Source: Oceaniferula marina (GTDB taxonomy: Bacteria > Verrucomicrobiota > Verrucomicrobiia > Verrucomicrobiales > Akkermansiaceae). Taken from it: 64,000 nucleotides of DNA. Shown in pieces: positions 18,001-26,745 of this stretch; position 1 is the first letter of the stretch; the number at the start of each line of letters is the position of its first letter. The stretch lies in assembly GCF_013391475.1 (NCBI RefSeq), contig NZ_JACBAZ010000007.1, positions 1 to 64,000 on the forward strand, read 5' to 3'. The notes beneath the pieces were generated by a model. That model saw only the letters and a list, made by a program, of their open reading frames with translations. It had not been told where the DNA came from and did not search any database. Both the position numbers and the translations under genes were made by a program.

Positions 18001-18462
18001 CCCCTCTGGGAGAATGGTATTGCTAGCGCTTTGCACAAGCGCATGGCTTCAATTGTCTGGCACGGATCACCGATCACAGCACACTGATCACCCTCCACCA
18101 GAACGGACTTCGGCGATTTCGGTCGATGGATTGCATGGAATCAAGTGATTTCGTGAATATACTTATGAGGCTTTTGAACGAACGAAGTTAACGGCTCTGA
18201 ATAGGTTTTTGTGAGGCTGGAATTATTTGAATACACCTATGAAGAAAAAACTCCAGCTCGCGGAGGGGGGATGGGTTTTGGTATTTTGATGGTCTTGAAC
18301 GCAAAATGGGGGCTGGTGCTGAATTTGAGCCAAAAACAATGCCTGAAGTGTTTTTGTATTATGACGTTAATGCCATTGTCTGAATTTCTATTAATGCGCG
18401 GAACGAAGTGTTGAAGATTCACTGAGAGTATCAGCGTGTTTGTTAGTTGTTTTGGTTTGTTG
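18001..18462. other. Gene-poor relic region inside the island
   Basis: No complete gene. A 33-residue plus-strand frame (18282-18383, YFDGLERKMGAGAEFEPKT then MPEVFLYYDVNAIV) and an overlapping frame from 18211 (LELFEYTYEEKTPARGG) look protein-like but are frameshifted relative to each other. They may be the tail of a decayed gene I cannot name. Confidence 0.4.
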
Positions 18463-18687
18463 CTACGGCCCGATTGCCTCGAATTGTTGGGCCTCAGCGG
18501 CCATGGTCCATTTTGCATCGATAGCGTGTGAATCAATGTGTTCTTTGATTTTTAAGATGTTGACGCGGAAAAACTCTTTGCTGCGGTTTCCCTTGTTGAC
18601 CCGTCCAGCTTCGAAAAATTTGTGGAGGATTAATTCAAAACTCGGAGCTTCTTTAGTGCAGATCCTAGCTTGAACTCGTTTAGGCAA
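18463..18687 (-). pseudogene. T5orf172/DUF4041 (GIY-YIG-like) protein C-terminal remnant
   Basis: The minus-strand frame of 74 residues contains EAPSFELILHKFFEAGRVNK and SKEFFRVNILKIKEHI, followed by WTMAAEAQQFEAI and a stop at 18463. The pattern (aPs.E..LH..F...RVN......EFF.V.l..I) is the conserved end of the T5orf172 nuclease-like domain found at the C-terminus of DUF4041 proteins, which are frequent in phages and mobile islands. The N-terminal part of such proteins (several hundred residues) is missing. Confidence 0.6.
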
Positions 18688-18811
18688 AGGTGAGTAGTAT
18701 TGTACTTATTTAGTAACTTATTATGAAACGTTATATCGATTGATTTGTTTAAAATGATGATTTTTTATTTCAAAGGTTTGTTTTTTGCCTCCTTTTAACA
18801 ATACAGTATGA

Positions 18812-19381
18812 ATGGTAGATATGAGCGATACGTTACAGCGCAGCAATGAGGGCGAGCCACAGCTTGCCTTTACGCGGTTGTTGATTGCTAACGAACGTGC
18901 GCTATACGGATTTTTGCTCTCTCTTGTGCATGATCGGTCAGCTGCTGACGACCTGCTCCAAGAGTTGGCTGGACGCTTGTGGAGGAAATTTGATGAGTAC
19001 GATAGCTCGCGACCTTTTATTGCTTGGGGGATTGGTTTTGCTCGTCTGCTTGCCTTTGAGTGGCGCCGTAAACAGCAGAAACTGCCAATCCCGATGGACG
19101 ATGAAATTCTCAATTCGCTGGCCGACGCCTCGGCAGAACATGCTGAGCAGTATGACGAACGTAGGTCGTACTTGTTGAAATGTATGAAAGGTCTAACTGA
19201 ACGGCAAAGACAAGCACTACACGCACATTATTTTGACGAGCAACCTGTGAAAAAGATCGCCCGTCTTTGGCAACGCACTGAAATGGCTGTGTATAAAATT
19301 CTTAAGCGTGCTCACAAGGCTATGTTTGATTGTATGCGTGAGTCCATGGCAAATACTCTGGGGAAGGGGGGCGACTCATGA
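18812..19381 (+). CDS. ECF RNA polymerase sigma factor (Rhodopirellula/Verrucomicrobium type)
   Basis: A 189-residue cytoplasmic sigma factor, first gene of the island operon. Region 2 is at ~16-85: FTRLLIANERALYGFLLSLV, DRSAADDLLQELAGRLWRKF, PFIAWGIGFARLLAFEWRRKQ. Region 4 is at ~122-175: LLKCMKGLTERQRQALHAHYFDEQPVKKIARLWQRTEMAVYKILKRAHKAM, a helix-turn-helix. ATG 18812 is used; ATG 18821 is an alternative. The stop overlaps the start of the next gene by four bases (ATGA), and that gene encodes its probable anti-sigma partner, so the pair is translationally coupled. It probably drives its own operon; the target promoter could not be read from sequence. Confidence 0.93.
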   Translation: MVDMSDTLQRSNEGEPQLAFTRLLIANERALYGFLLSLVHDRSAADDLLQELAGRLWRKFDEYDSSRPFIAWGIGFARLLAFEWRRKQQKLPIPMDDEILNSLADASAEHAEQYDERRSYLLKCMKGLTERQRQALHAHYFDEQPVKKIARLWQRTEMAVYKILKRAHKAMFDCMRESMANTLGKGGDS

Positions 19382-20427
19382 GCGATGTCACGCCAGCTCA
19401 AGCAAAGGTCTTTGATGAAACAGTGTGTCGTGTTTTGTTAGGTGAGGCTGAATGTGGAGACAGCGAATCACTCTGTTGCATGATCGATGATTCGGAAGAA
19501 TTGCGTCAGCGTTTTCTGGATCACGTAGCCATACAAAGTTTCTTAGTTGATGAGGGCAGGGCTGGAGGTTTTTCTGAGAACCCGAAGAGGTTATTTGAAG
19601 CTCTTGAGGAAACAGAGACTTTGCCCAAGGTAACACAGCTATTATCGCGTGGTCTTTCGCGCTGGATATCAGCCGTGGCGGCTGTTGTTGTGATTGGGCT
19701 TATTCTTGTTTTCACCGTGCAGCTGCCAAATCGTGTGAATGCAGCGTCTCAATCACTCGACCAGATTATCGCCGCTTTTGGACGCATGGATGATCGGGCT
19801 TATGTAATTCATGTAATCAATCAACACTCGTCAAAATCTAAAAGCCCTCACCGAGGAAGCCAAAAGAGAGGTGGGGCAGGACGTTATCCTCCACCCGTCT
19901 ATTTGGATAAAGCACAACTCTTTTTGCGTGGGGGTCGGCAGTTTGTTCTGAAACAAGAGCTACCGAACGGTGAACACCGCATCATGGGCGGCGATGGTGA
20001 AATTAGCTGGAGTTTCCGTGGTGACGGACCTGTGCGTATGAGTCATGACCCACAACGCTTCCGAGGTGGTTTGCCAGGGAGACAGCAAGATCTGGCATTC
20101 CTCGACCTTCGCACACAATTGAGCAATCTCAAAGATCTCTATCAGATCGAAATCATTAAGTCTAACTCGCAAACAGAAGTCGGGCTACAAGGACTGCGTG
20201 GATATCGTAATTCACGTGAGCAAGGAGGACCGAAGATCATAGAGATATGGTTCGATCCTAGCAATGGTATGATCCACCGGATGGTGCTCGAAGGGCTTCC
20301 TCGCCGCAATGAGCATCCAGGAGCTCTCAAGCTTGAGTTGGTGTCATCAGAAAGCCTGCCGACAGACTTTTTTTCTCACAATGCTCATCATGAACCAGGG
20401 CGAAGAATCGAAGCCGATAAAAAATAA
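19378..20427 (+). CDS. Membrane anti-sigma factor with large extracytoplasmic sensor domain
   Basis: A 349-residue protein. The cytoplasmic N-terminus (~1-90) has the short helical pattern of FecR/zinc-less anti-sigma regulators (VFDETVCRVLLGEAECGDSE, ELRQRFLDHVAIQSFLVDEG). One membrane helix is at ~96-114 (ISAVAAVVVIGLILVFTVQL). The extracytoplasmic ~230 residues begin with LDQIIAAFGRMDDRAYVIHV and are beta-rich (KAQLFLRGGRQFVLKQELP, EIWFDPSNGMIHRMVLEG). That layout recalls LolA/RseB-like folds, which is only an inference. It overlaps the sigma gene start-to-stop and the sulfatase start (TAATG), so it sits between regulator and effectors. The likely role is to hold the sigma factor until an external signal arrives. 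Confidence 0.75.
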   Translation: MSDVTPAQAKVFDETVCRVLLGEAECGDSESLCCMIDDSEELRQRFLDHVAIQSFLVDEGRAGGFSENPKRLFEALEETETLPKVTQLLSRGLSRWISAVAAVVVIGLILVFTVQLPNRVNAASQSLDQIIAAFGRMDDRAYVIHVINQHSSKSKSPHRGSQKRGGAGRYPPPVYLDKAQLFLRGGRQFVLKQELPNGEHRIMGGDGEISWSFRGDGPVRMSHDPQRFRGGLPGRQQDLAFLDLRTQLSNLKDLYQIEIIKSNSQTEVGLQGLRGYRNSREQGGPKIIEIWFDPSNGMIHRMVLEGLPRRNEHPGALKLELVSSESLPTDFFSHNAHHEPGRRIEADKK

Positions 20428-21854
20428 TGAAACGCACACTCATAATCTCGTCAGCCGTAATGTTAGCTTTCATCACAGGTGGTCACGCAGCCCAGAAGCC
20501 AAATATCATTTTCATGCTCTCTGATGATCAAAGCTGGAACGGCCTATCTGTAGCGATGCATCCGGAGTTTTCTGGATCAAAGAGCTCGCATGTTCGCACG
20601 CCCAACCTCGAGAAGCTCGCTGCGTCTGGCCTGCGATTTAGCTCGGCCTACGCACCTGCTTCCGTTTGCTCTCCTACGCGAATCGCTTTGCAAACAGGAA
20701 AGAGTCCCGCGCAACTTGGCTGGACGAAGGCAGCTCCTACGATGACCGCTGCTGATGGGTATAAAATGATCCCGCCAACCAACATCCGCTCGATATCAAA
20801 AGATGAGGTTACTGTGGCGGAACTACTCAAAACGGCTGGATATGCTACTGCGCATTACGGTAAATGGCACATCAATGGTGGTGGGCCGGAAGCACATGGC
20901 TACGACGAAAGCGACGGCGAAACCAGCAACAAAGACGCAGCGCCGTTCAAAGATCCTAATCCGGTTGATATCTTTGGTATGGCGAGTCGCGCGCAAGCGT
21001 TCATGGCTAAAAACCATAAACTCGGGAAGCCGTTCTTTATCCAAATGTCGTTCCACGCATTGCATTACCCTGAGAATGCACGGGCTGAAACCTTAGCGAA
21101 CGTCCGCAAACGTAATGTTGGAGGGAACGAAAAAAATGTCTTAAGAATCGCAATTGCCGAAGACCTCGATGCTGGAGTCGGAAAAGTGTTAGCCGCAATC
21201 GACAAACTTGGAATCGCTGACAACACCTATGTCATCTACATGTCCGACAATGGTGGTGGAGGGGGCGGAGGTATGCGAGATGGTCTCAGCGGTGGAAAGG
21301 GCTCCGTCTGGGAAGGTGGCATCCGTGTGCCCCTAATCATCGCAGGCCCTGGGATTAAAGGGGGGGGCTTCAATCATCAGCGCGTTATAGGCCAGGATTT
21401 TTTGCCGACCTTTTGTGAACTCGCTGGGGTCAAGGCCCCGATGCCAAAGGGTGTCGAGGGGGGGAGTTTTGTCCATTTACTGCATGGTGAGAGACATCCC
21501 GTAAAGCGTTTGCATGAAGAACTGGTTTTCCATTTTCCCCATTACCAAAGCTCTGACGGGCCGCATACCGCGCTGATCCTTGGTGACATAAAATTGATCA
21601 AGTTTTACGAAACCGGGGAGCTGAAACTTTTCGATCTATCGAAAGATCTCGCTGAAAAAGTCGAACTCTCAGAGAAACATCCTGAGCAAACTGAAGCACT
21701 CAACAAACGACTTAATAATTACCTGAGGGATGTCGGAGCCCGGCTACCTGTCCCCAATCCCAATTATGATCCATCCAAGCCACCTCAACCACCCAAGAAA
21801 GGTAAAAAGGGCAAGGGTAGCAACAAGAAAAAAAACCTCAGAGAGAAACAGTAA
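20427..21854 (+). CDS. Secreted sulfatase (type I, formylglycine-dependent)
   Basis: A 475-residue protein with a signal peptide (cut near GGHAA, residue 22). Metal-site DD is in FMLSDDQSW (~33-34). The formylglycine site is C81 in CSPTR (C-x-P-x-R). GKWHINGG and the second metal site MSDNGGGG are present. It hydrolyses sulfate esters of glycans in the periplasm or outside; the substrate is not predictable here. The C-terminal ~25 residues are Lys/Pro-rich, as in the other exported proteins of this operon. Start ATG overlaps the preceding stop by one base. The next gene follows after two bases. Confidence 0.95.
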   Translation: MKRTLIISSAVMLAFITGGHAAQKPNIIFMLSDDQSWNGLSVAMHPEFSGSKSSHVRTPNLEKLAASGLRFSSAYAPASVCSPTRIALQTGKSPAQLGWTKAAPTMTAADGYKMIPPTNIRSISKDEVTVAELLKTAGYATAHYGKWHINGGGPEAHGYDESDGETSNKDAAPFKDPNPVDIFGMASRAQAFMAKNHKLGKPFFIQMSFHALHYPENARAETLANVRKRNVGGNEKNVLRIAIAEDLDAGVGKVLAAIDKLGIADNTYVIYMSDNGGGGGGGMRDGLSGGKGSVWEGGIRVPLIIAGPGIKGGGFNHQRVIGQDFLPTFCELAGVKAPMPKGVEGGSFVHLLHGERHPVKRLHEELVFHFPHYQSSDGPHTALILGDIKLIKFYETGELKLFDLSKDLAEKVELSEKHPEQTEALNKRLNNYLRDVGARLPVPNPNYDPSKPPQPPKKGKKGKGSNKKKNLREKQ

Positions 21855-21856
21855 CG

Positions 21857-23863
21857 ATGAAAACAACCTACCCTTTCGCACTGCTCGCAGCTACATTTCT
21901 AACCCTCGTAGAAGCGCACGAACTCGGGCGACATCAAGGCAGTGGTTCACGAATCACGAAGCCGCGTATAGAGGACACGATCAAGGCCAGCGTTTATGCC
22001 GACAACTGGTTTAAACTCTATATTAACGGTGAACTCGTAGCGATGGATTCGATCAAGTTTATTCCGCACAATGTAGTAACGGTAGATATACTCCCAAGTT
22101 ATCCAATGACCATCGCGGTGATGGCGAAGGATAATGCCGATGCAAAGACGGGAATGGAATATAACAATACCCAGATCGGCGACGGTGGTTTCATCCTCAA
22201 GCTTGGTGATGGAACCGTTACCTCAGCGAAGTGGAAGGCAAAAAAAATCTTCTGGGGGCCGATTAACGGTGATACGAAGAATCTGCGGGTTGAAAAAATT
22301 CCGGTGCCAGAACATTGGTATGCTGTTGATTTCGATGATTCAGACTGGAAAAATGCTAGCGAGTTCACGCAAGAGGACGTTGACCCTAAGAAACCTTTTT
22401 TTGAGTATGACTTTAAAGGTGCGAAGTTTATTTGGAGTGCTGATCTTAAACTAGATAACACCGTGATCTTCCGCCATCGCGTCGAGAAAGCTCCGGATGG
22501 CAAAACCAAGTCTTGGGATATGTCAGCCCCCCCCTATGCGAATCCATCTACTCTGAAAACAACGCTGATACCGAAGGCTCAGACCACGGTCAATTCAAAG
22601 GGCAATCCTGCTCAGGCGATACCTTTTCTGAAGTTCTCTGACTCAGTAAAGCTGCGCTGGGATGACGCGTATTTCTACGTTGAGTCTAATGGTATGCCCG
22701 ATCACTCGATGATGGTGGGGATCACAGCATGGCAACAGCAGATACCTCTACCTCAACCCTACATGGGTGACAACGCATGGCGAATTCCTTTGCATCCTAT
22801 CCCAGCAAGAACACCGATGTCTGCGAAGAAGAACTTCTTTCGTGGTGCCATCGCCGTTGCTGCGAATGGAGTACCTATTTTCAACCCTATCAAAAATGAT
22901 GGACGTACAGATACATTTTTGGCAGGGGAGCTCGACAAGTGGGGAGGTCATTGCGGTCGTGCGGATGATTACCACTACCACATAGCTCCGGTTCATCTTC
23001 AGCAGAGACTCGGCAAGGACAAACCTCTTGCCTATGCTCTCGATGGCTACCCGATCTATGGATATGAAGAGCCTGATGGATCTCCGGTGACCGGCCTGGA
23101 CGAGTTTAACGGTCATAAGGATACCGCGGGGAACTATCACTATCACGCGACCAAAAGCTACCCCTACGTCAATGGAGGTTTCTACGGCAAGGTGACCGAG
23201 CGGAACGGTCAGGTCGATCCTCAACCGCGAGCACATGGAATGCGCCCTGCGTTGACTCCTCTGCGTGGAGCAAAGATTACAAAATTTCATTCTGAAGGAA
23301 GTCACTATCACCTTCATTATGATCTTGGTGGGCAAAGTTATGCGCTTAACTACGAAGTGCAGGATGACCGATCAGTCACGATTGAGCGTGTCGACCCCAG
23401 TGGCATATCTACCACTGAAACTCACAGCGGCAAACGTCAGGGTGGTGGTCCGGGCGGCAAGCAAAAGGATCGTAAATCTTGGATCAGTGCCCACAAAGAA
23501 GAGTTGGATAGGAACTCCGATGGTGACGTGACGCTAGTTGAAATGATGAACGAGGCGAAAAAAGTATTCAGAAGCTACGACGCTAACAACGACGGGGAAA
23601 TCTCTGCTGAAGAGTCAAAAGGCCCAGGAGTCAAAAGTGCCATGGGAGGATTTGTTCGTGGACACTTCGAGGAAATAGATCGTAATAGCTCCGGAGCAAT
23701 CTCTGCGAGAGAGCTAGCAGATAACGCAAAAAAAATGTTCTCCAAGGCCGATGCCAACAGCAATGGAAAAATCGAAGGCGAAGAATACAACCGCTCCGCC
23801 GGTGGAGGTAAGCGGAAGGGAGAAAAGGGGGGTGATGGAAGAAATAAGCGTGCCCAAAAATAA
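21857..23863 (+). CDS. Exported YHYH-domain protein with four EF-hand loops
   Basis: A 668-residue protein with a signal peptide (residues 1-20, ending VEA). Residues ~35-215 form a jelly-roll-like N-terminal domain (ASVYADNWFKLYINGE; HWYAVDFDDSDWKNASEF) of carbohydrate-binding appearance. Residues ~275-460 form the YHYH domain: WRIPLHPIPA, GGHCGRADDYHYHIAP (~370), YALDGYPIYGYEEPDG and GNYHYHATKSYPYVNGGF (~425). The many His suggest metal binding. The C-terminus has four EF-hand-type loops: DRNSDGDVTLVE (~550), DANNDGEISAEE (~575), DRNSSGAISARE (~608) and DANSNGKIEGEE (~631). It ends in a Lys/Gly-rich tail. YHYH proteins have no settled function. The position between two sulfatases suggests an extracellular, calcium-binding partner. 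Confidence 0.88.
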   Translation: MKTTYPFALLAATFLTLVEAHELGRHQGSGSRITKPRIEDTIKASVYADNWFKLYINGELVAMDSIKFIPHNVVTVDILPSYPMTIAVMAKDNADAKTGMEYNNTQIGDGGFILKLGDGTVTSAKWKAKKIFWGPINGDTKNLRVEKIPVPEHWYAVDFDDSDWKNASEFTQEDVDPKKPFFEYDFKGAKFIWSADLKLDNTVIFRHRVEKAPDGKTKSWDMSAPPYANPSTLKTTLIPKAQTTVNSKGNPAQAIPFLKFSDSVKLRWDDAYFYVESNGMPDHSMMVGITAWQQQIPLPQPYMGDNAWRIPLHPIPARTPMSAKKNFFRGAIAVAANGVPIFNPIKNDGRTDTFLAGELDKWGGHCGRADDYHYHIAPVHLQQRLGKDKPLAYALDGYPIYGYEEPDGSPVTGLDEFNGHKDTAGNYHYHATKSYPYVNGGFYGKVTERNGQVDPQPRAHGMRPALTPLRGAKITKFHSEGSHYHLHYDLGGQSYALNYEVQDDRSVTIERVDPSGISTTETHSGKRQGGGPGGKQKDRKSWISAHKEELDRNSDGDVTLVEMMNEAKKVFRSYDANNDGEISAEESKGPGVKSAMGGFVRGHFEEIDRNSSGAISARELADNAKKMFSKADANSNGKIEGEEYNRSAGGGKRKGEKGGDGRNKRAQK

Positions 23864-23917
23864 TCATGGAAGGGTTTGGTTATTAGCGTCTCGAGACAAT
23901 ACCTTTTGTAAACCGAT

Positions 23918-25369
23918 ATGAAAACACTCCACATTATTTTGATCTGCCTCTGCCTGCTAAATCCGTCAACTAGCTTAACGTTAGGGGCGACAGAAAAGCC
24001 TAACTTATTGGTCATTCTTATCGATGATATGGGTTGGAGAGATGTAGGGTTTGCAGGCAACAAGTTGATTGATACACCACACATCGATCGGCTGGCAAAT
24101 GCGGGAACGGTGTTCACCCAAGCCTACTCAAGCGCTCCCAACTGTGCCCCCACTCGTGCCTGCCTGATTACCGGACAATATCCGCCCAGGCATCAAGTTT
24201 TTACCGTGGTGGATGATCGGCATAAACCCGGCTCGGCACACCATCGACTCATCGCAGTAACAAGCCAATCCGAACTCGCTACCGAGTCTGTGACTATCGC
24301 AGAAGTTCTGAAGGAGGGAGGTTATGCCACAGCAATGATTGGTATGTGGAATCTTGGACGCGGCCGTAGAGGTCCCTGCACTCCTACTGGTCAAGGTTTT
24401 GATGTCAGCAAACAGGCCAAGGAGCTAGGATTTGAAAAAGATGCCTATCACGACGGCTCAGGTCGGTATTTAGCAGACGCTTTTGCTGAGGAGGCAGTGC
24501 AATTCATTAGACACAATAAGAGTAAACCATGGTTTCTTTACTTCGCCCCACACTCGGTGCACGCCCCCTTCGATCCGCCTCCTGCTCTGCTGGCCAAGTA
24601 TCAGAAAAAAGCGCTATCCAACCGCGATTTTGATGCCGCCCATGCTGCAAGCGTTGAAGCTCTTGATGTGGCAATCGGGCGGATTTTAACATCATTGAAA
24701 CAGCTCAATCTTGAAAAAAATACCCTTGTTGTTTTTACGTCGGACAACGGCGGTACACGCCAGTATGTGGCTCCGCTCCGGGGTGGTAAAGGTACAGTTT
24801 ATGAGGGGGGGATTAGAGTGCCGATGGTGGTGCGAGGGCCGGGTGTGAAGGCTGGCGTGAGTAGCGATACTCCGGTGCTTTCCATGGATATTTATCCAAC
24901 CTTAGCCGGCATAGCCCAAGTTAAACTGCCTAAAATCCACGTCGTCGACGGTGAGGATTTATCACCTGTTTTATCGGGCGAGGGAGATCTGAAGCGTGAT
25001 AGTGTCTACTGGCACTTTCCTAGCTATGTCGGTCGCAATGGCCCGGCCAGTGTAATTCGGCGAGGAGATTTCAAGCTGATCGAACATTTTGAATCCAAGA
25101 GTATCGAATTGTATAATTTGGTGAAAGATCCGAGTGAGGCTCGTGACTTGTCCAAAGATCAGAAAAAGGTAGCTGACGATCTTCTGGCCCGTTTGCACGC
25201 TTGGCAAAAGCAAACCAAAGCCCCGCGTCCTACCACCGCTAATCCAGCCTTCGATCCTAATGCTGAGCGTCCACGTGGACGGAATCAGAGAGGAAAAGGG
25301 AAAGGGCAGGGGGAACGTCAAAAACAAGGTCAAGATCGGAAAAAGAAAGCCAACAACAACACCAATTAA
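23918..25369 (+). CDS. Secreted sulfatase (type I), second in the island operon
   Basis: A 483-residue protein with a signal peptide (~1-24). Metal-site DD is in LIDDMGW (36-37). The formylglycine cysteine is C76 in CAPTR. Further landmarks are MIGMWNLG (a divergent form of the usual GKWHLG box: Lys and His replaced by Met and Asn), APHSVHAPFDPP and TSDNGG. The loss of Lys/His in that box is notable because those residues normally contact the sulfate, so substrate or activity may differ. The C-terminus is a basic Gln/Lys/Arg tail. It lies 54 bases after the YHYH gene and two bases before the next gene. Confidence 0.92.
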   Translation: MKTLHIILICLCLLNPSTSLTLGATEKPNLLVILIDDMGWRDVGFAGNKLIDTPHIDRLANAGTVFTQAYSSAPNCAPTRACLITGQYPPRHQVFTVVDDRHKPGSAHHRLIAVTSQSELATESVTIAEVLKEGGYATAMIGMWNLGRGRRGPCTPTGQGFDVSKQAKELGFEKDAYHDGSGRYLADAFAEEAVQFIRHNKSKPWFLYFAPHSVHAPFDPPPALLAKYQKKALSNRDFDAAHAASVEALDVAIGRILTSLKQLNLEKNTLVVFTSDNGGTRQYVAPLRGGKGTVYEGGIRVPMVVRGPGVKAGVSSDTPVLSMDIYPTLAGIAQVKLPKIHVVDGEDLSPVLSGEGDLKRDSVYWHFPSYVGRNGPASVIRRGDFKLIEHFESKSIELYNLVKDPSEARDLSKDQKKVADDLLARLHAWQKQTKAPRPTTANPAFDPNAERPRGRNQRGKGKGQGERQKQGQDRKKKANNNTN

Positions 25370-25371
25370 CC

Positions 25372-26745
25372 ATGAAAACACCACATTCAAACAACACAAA
25401 GATGAAGCATCTTTTCAGGCTGATGATGATCCCAGCGATTGGATCATGGGTAATCTCCACAACTTACAGTTATGCACAACAATCCGACGGCGAACCAGGC
25501 AAACGACCGCGTGCCGACCGGAATCAGAATGAAACTGGAAAAAAAGGAAGTAAAAGAGAAGGTAGAAAGGGTGGGGGGCGAAAAGGTCAGGGGAAGCAAA
25601 AATATTCCATTGAGCAAGCAGTGTCTGATCGTGCTCAACTTCATACGATTGCCTTCAGCGGAGTGGCATTTTTAACGGGGGACTTTGGTTCCTCAACATT
25701 CATTCCGCCCGGTAAGGTGTGTGATTATTTTGGTTTCCAATACATGCGCGATATTGACGTGGCTGAAAAAGGTCATAACCCGATGTTTTTAAATCGGGTG
25801 GCAGGAAACATTCTGCACATTCTGAATGACGATCAGAAACAAATGTTCTCAGATCTTGCCGAAGAACAGGCGGATCAGTTAGAAGGTCTTGCACGCATGC
25901 GTCTGCCACTGATCAAGGCTTTTCACACCGAGCGGGATAGCAAGTCTGCGGGGCTCAAAAAAGCGGCTGTCGTCAAGTGTGTGGGTGACATTTTTGAACG
26001 CGATGCCGAGCTGAGTATCCGCCGTGCCGAGGTCATGGCGAAGGTCTATCTTTCACTAGATGAAAAACAGAAAGCCTACCTAGCTAAGATGAAGTTTGGC
26101 GATTTCAACACCTGGCCAGCACTCGATGAACGTGATAAATTGAAGAAACGTGGCAGGGGTCGATCCAAGCTGTTTAACGTCGCCTACATGACCTATGCGA
26201 GCGAGTTCTTCAGCTGGACGGCAGGTAGCGTCAAGGCCGATACTTATTTCTGCCCGGAACGTCACGGCACCTACTTCGGGGGGTTCTACATGAAGGATAT
26301 GCCGGCGATGGGAAAACGTGACTTCGATATCAGCACATCAGTAACAGGCGAAAGCGGACGTATCCTCGTTGAGGAACTGCTCACGCGGAAACAGGCCGCA
26401 TCGATCACCGCAATCCCTGATATTCAGAGAAAATTATTAATGGAAACAATCGACATCCGACGCGCTTTTTCTATCGAGTTGAGAAAACTACTTGATGGTA
26501 AAAAGCCTGACCGGAAAAAGCTCCTAGCACTCGGCCGCCGCTACGGTGAGTTGGACGGAGAGATGTCATGGTTTTACACAATGGCTTTTTCCAAAGTGAA
26601 CCGCACACTGACTGATGAACAACGTGAGCAGCTTGTCAAACTGCGCAACTTACCCGGTTACCAAAGCGCTCCTTATTACATCTACTCACGTGGTCGAAAT
26701 GACGATCTCAAACTCGGTGACATCGAAAAGAAATTTTTTAAGTAG
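25372..26745 (+). CDS. Exported bilobed protein of unknown function (last gene of island operon)
   Basis: A 457-residue protein. A signal peptide precedes TYSYAQQ (~37), then a Lys/Gly/Arg-rich linker (~40-78) like the tails of its neighbours. The remainder looks internally duplicated. Lobe 1 (~85-245) has TFIPPGKVCDYFGFQYMRDI followed by helices with LNDDQKQMFSDLAEEQ and LDEKQKAYLAKM. Lobe 2 (~265-445) has DTYFCPERHGTYFGGFYMKDM followed by LLTRKQAASITAI and LTDEQREQLVKLR. The LTxEQ-type helices recall Spy/CpxP-like helical hairpins. No catalytic motif is recognised. Stop codon is directly adjacent to the stop of the convergent sulfatase remnant. Confidence 0.8.
   Translation: MKTPHSNNTKMKHLFRLMMIPAIGSWVISTTYSYAQQSDGEPGKRPRADRNQNETGKKGSKREGRKGGGRKGQGKQKYSIEQAVSDRAQLHTIAFSGVAFLTGDFGSSTFIPPGKVCDYFGFQYMRDIDVAEKGHNPMFLNRVAGNILHILNDDQKQMFSDLAEEQADQLEGLARMRLPLIKAFHTERDSKSAGLKKAAVVKCVGDIFERDAELSIRRAEVMAKVYLSLDEKQKAYLAKMKFGDFNTWPALDERDKLKKRGRGRSKLFNVAYMTYASEFFSWTAGSVKADTYFCPERHGTYFGGFYMKDMPAMGKRDFDISTSVTGESGRILVEELLTRKQAASITAIPDIQRKLLMETIDIRRAFSIELRKLLDGKKPDRKKLLALGRRYGELDGEMSWFYTMAFSKVNRTLTDEQREQLVKLRNLPGYQSAPYYIYSRGRNDDLKLGDIEKKFFK

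Noticed and set aside
21857-23863. YHYH protein as a copper enzyme
   Set aside because: The His-rich motif suggests metal binding, but no copper-site spacing could be established by eye.
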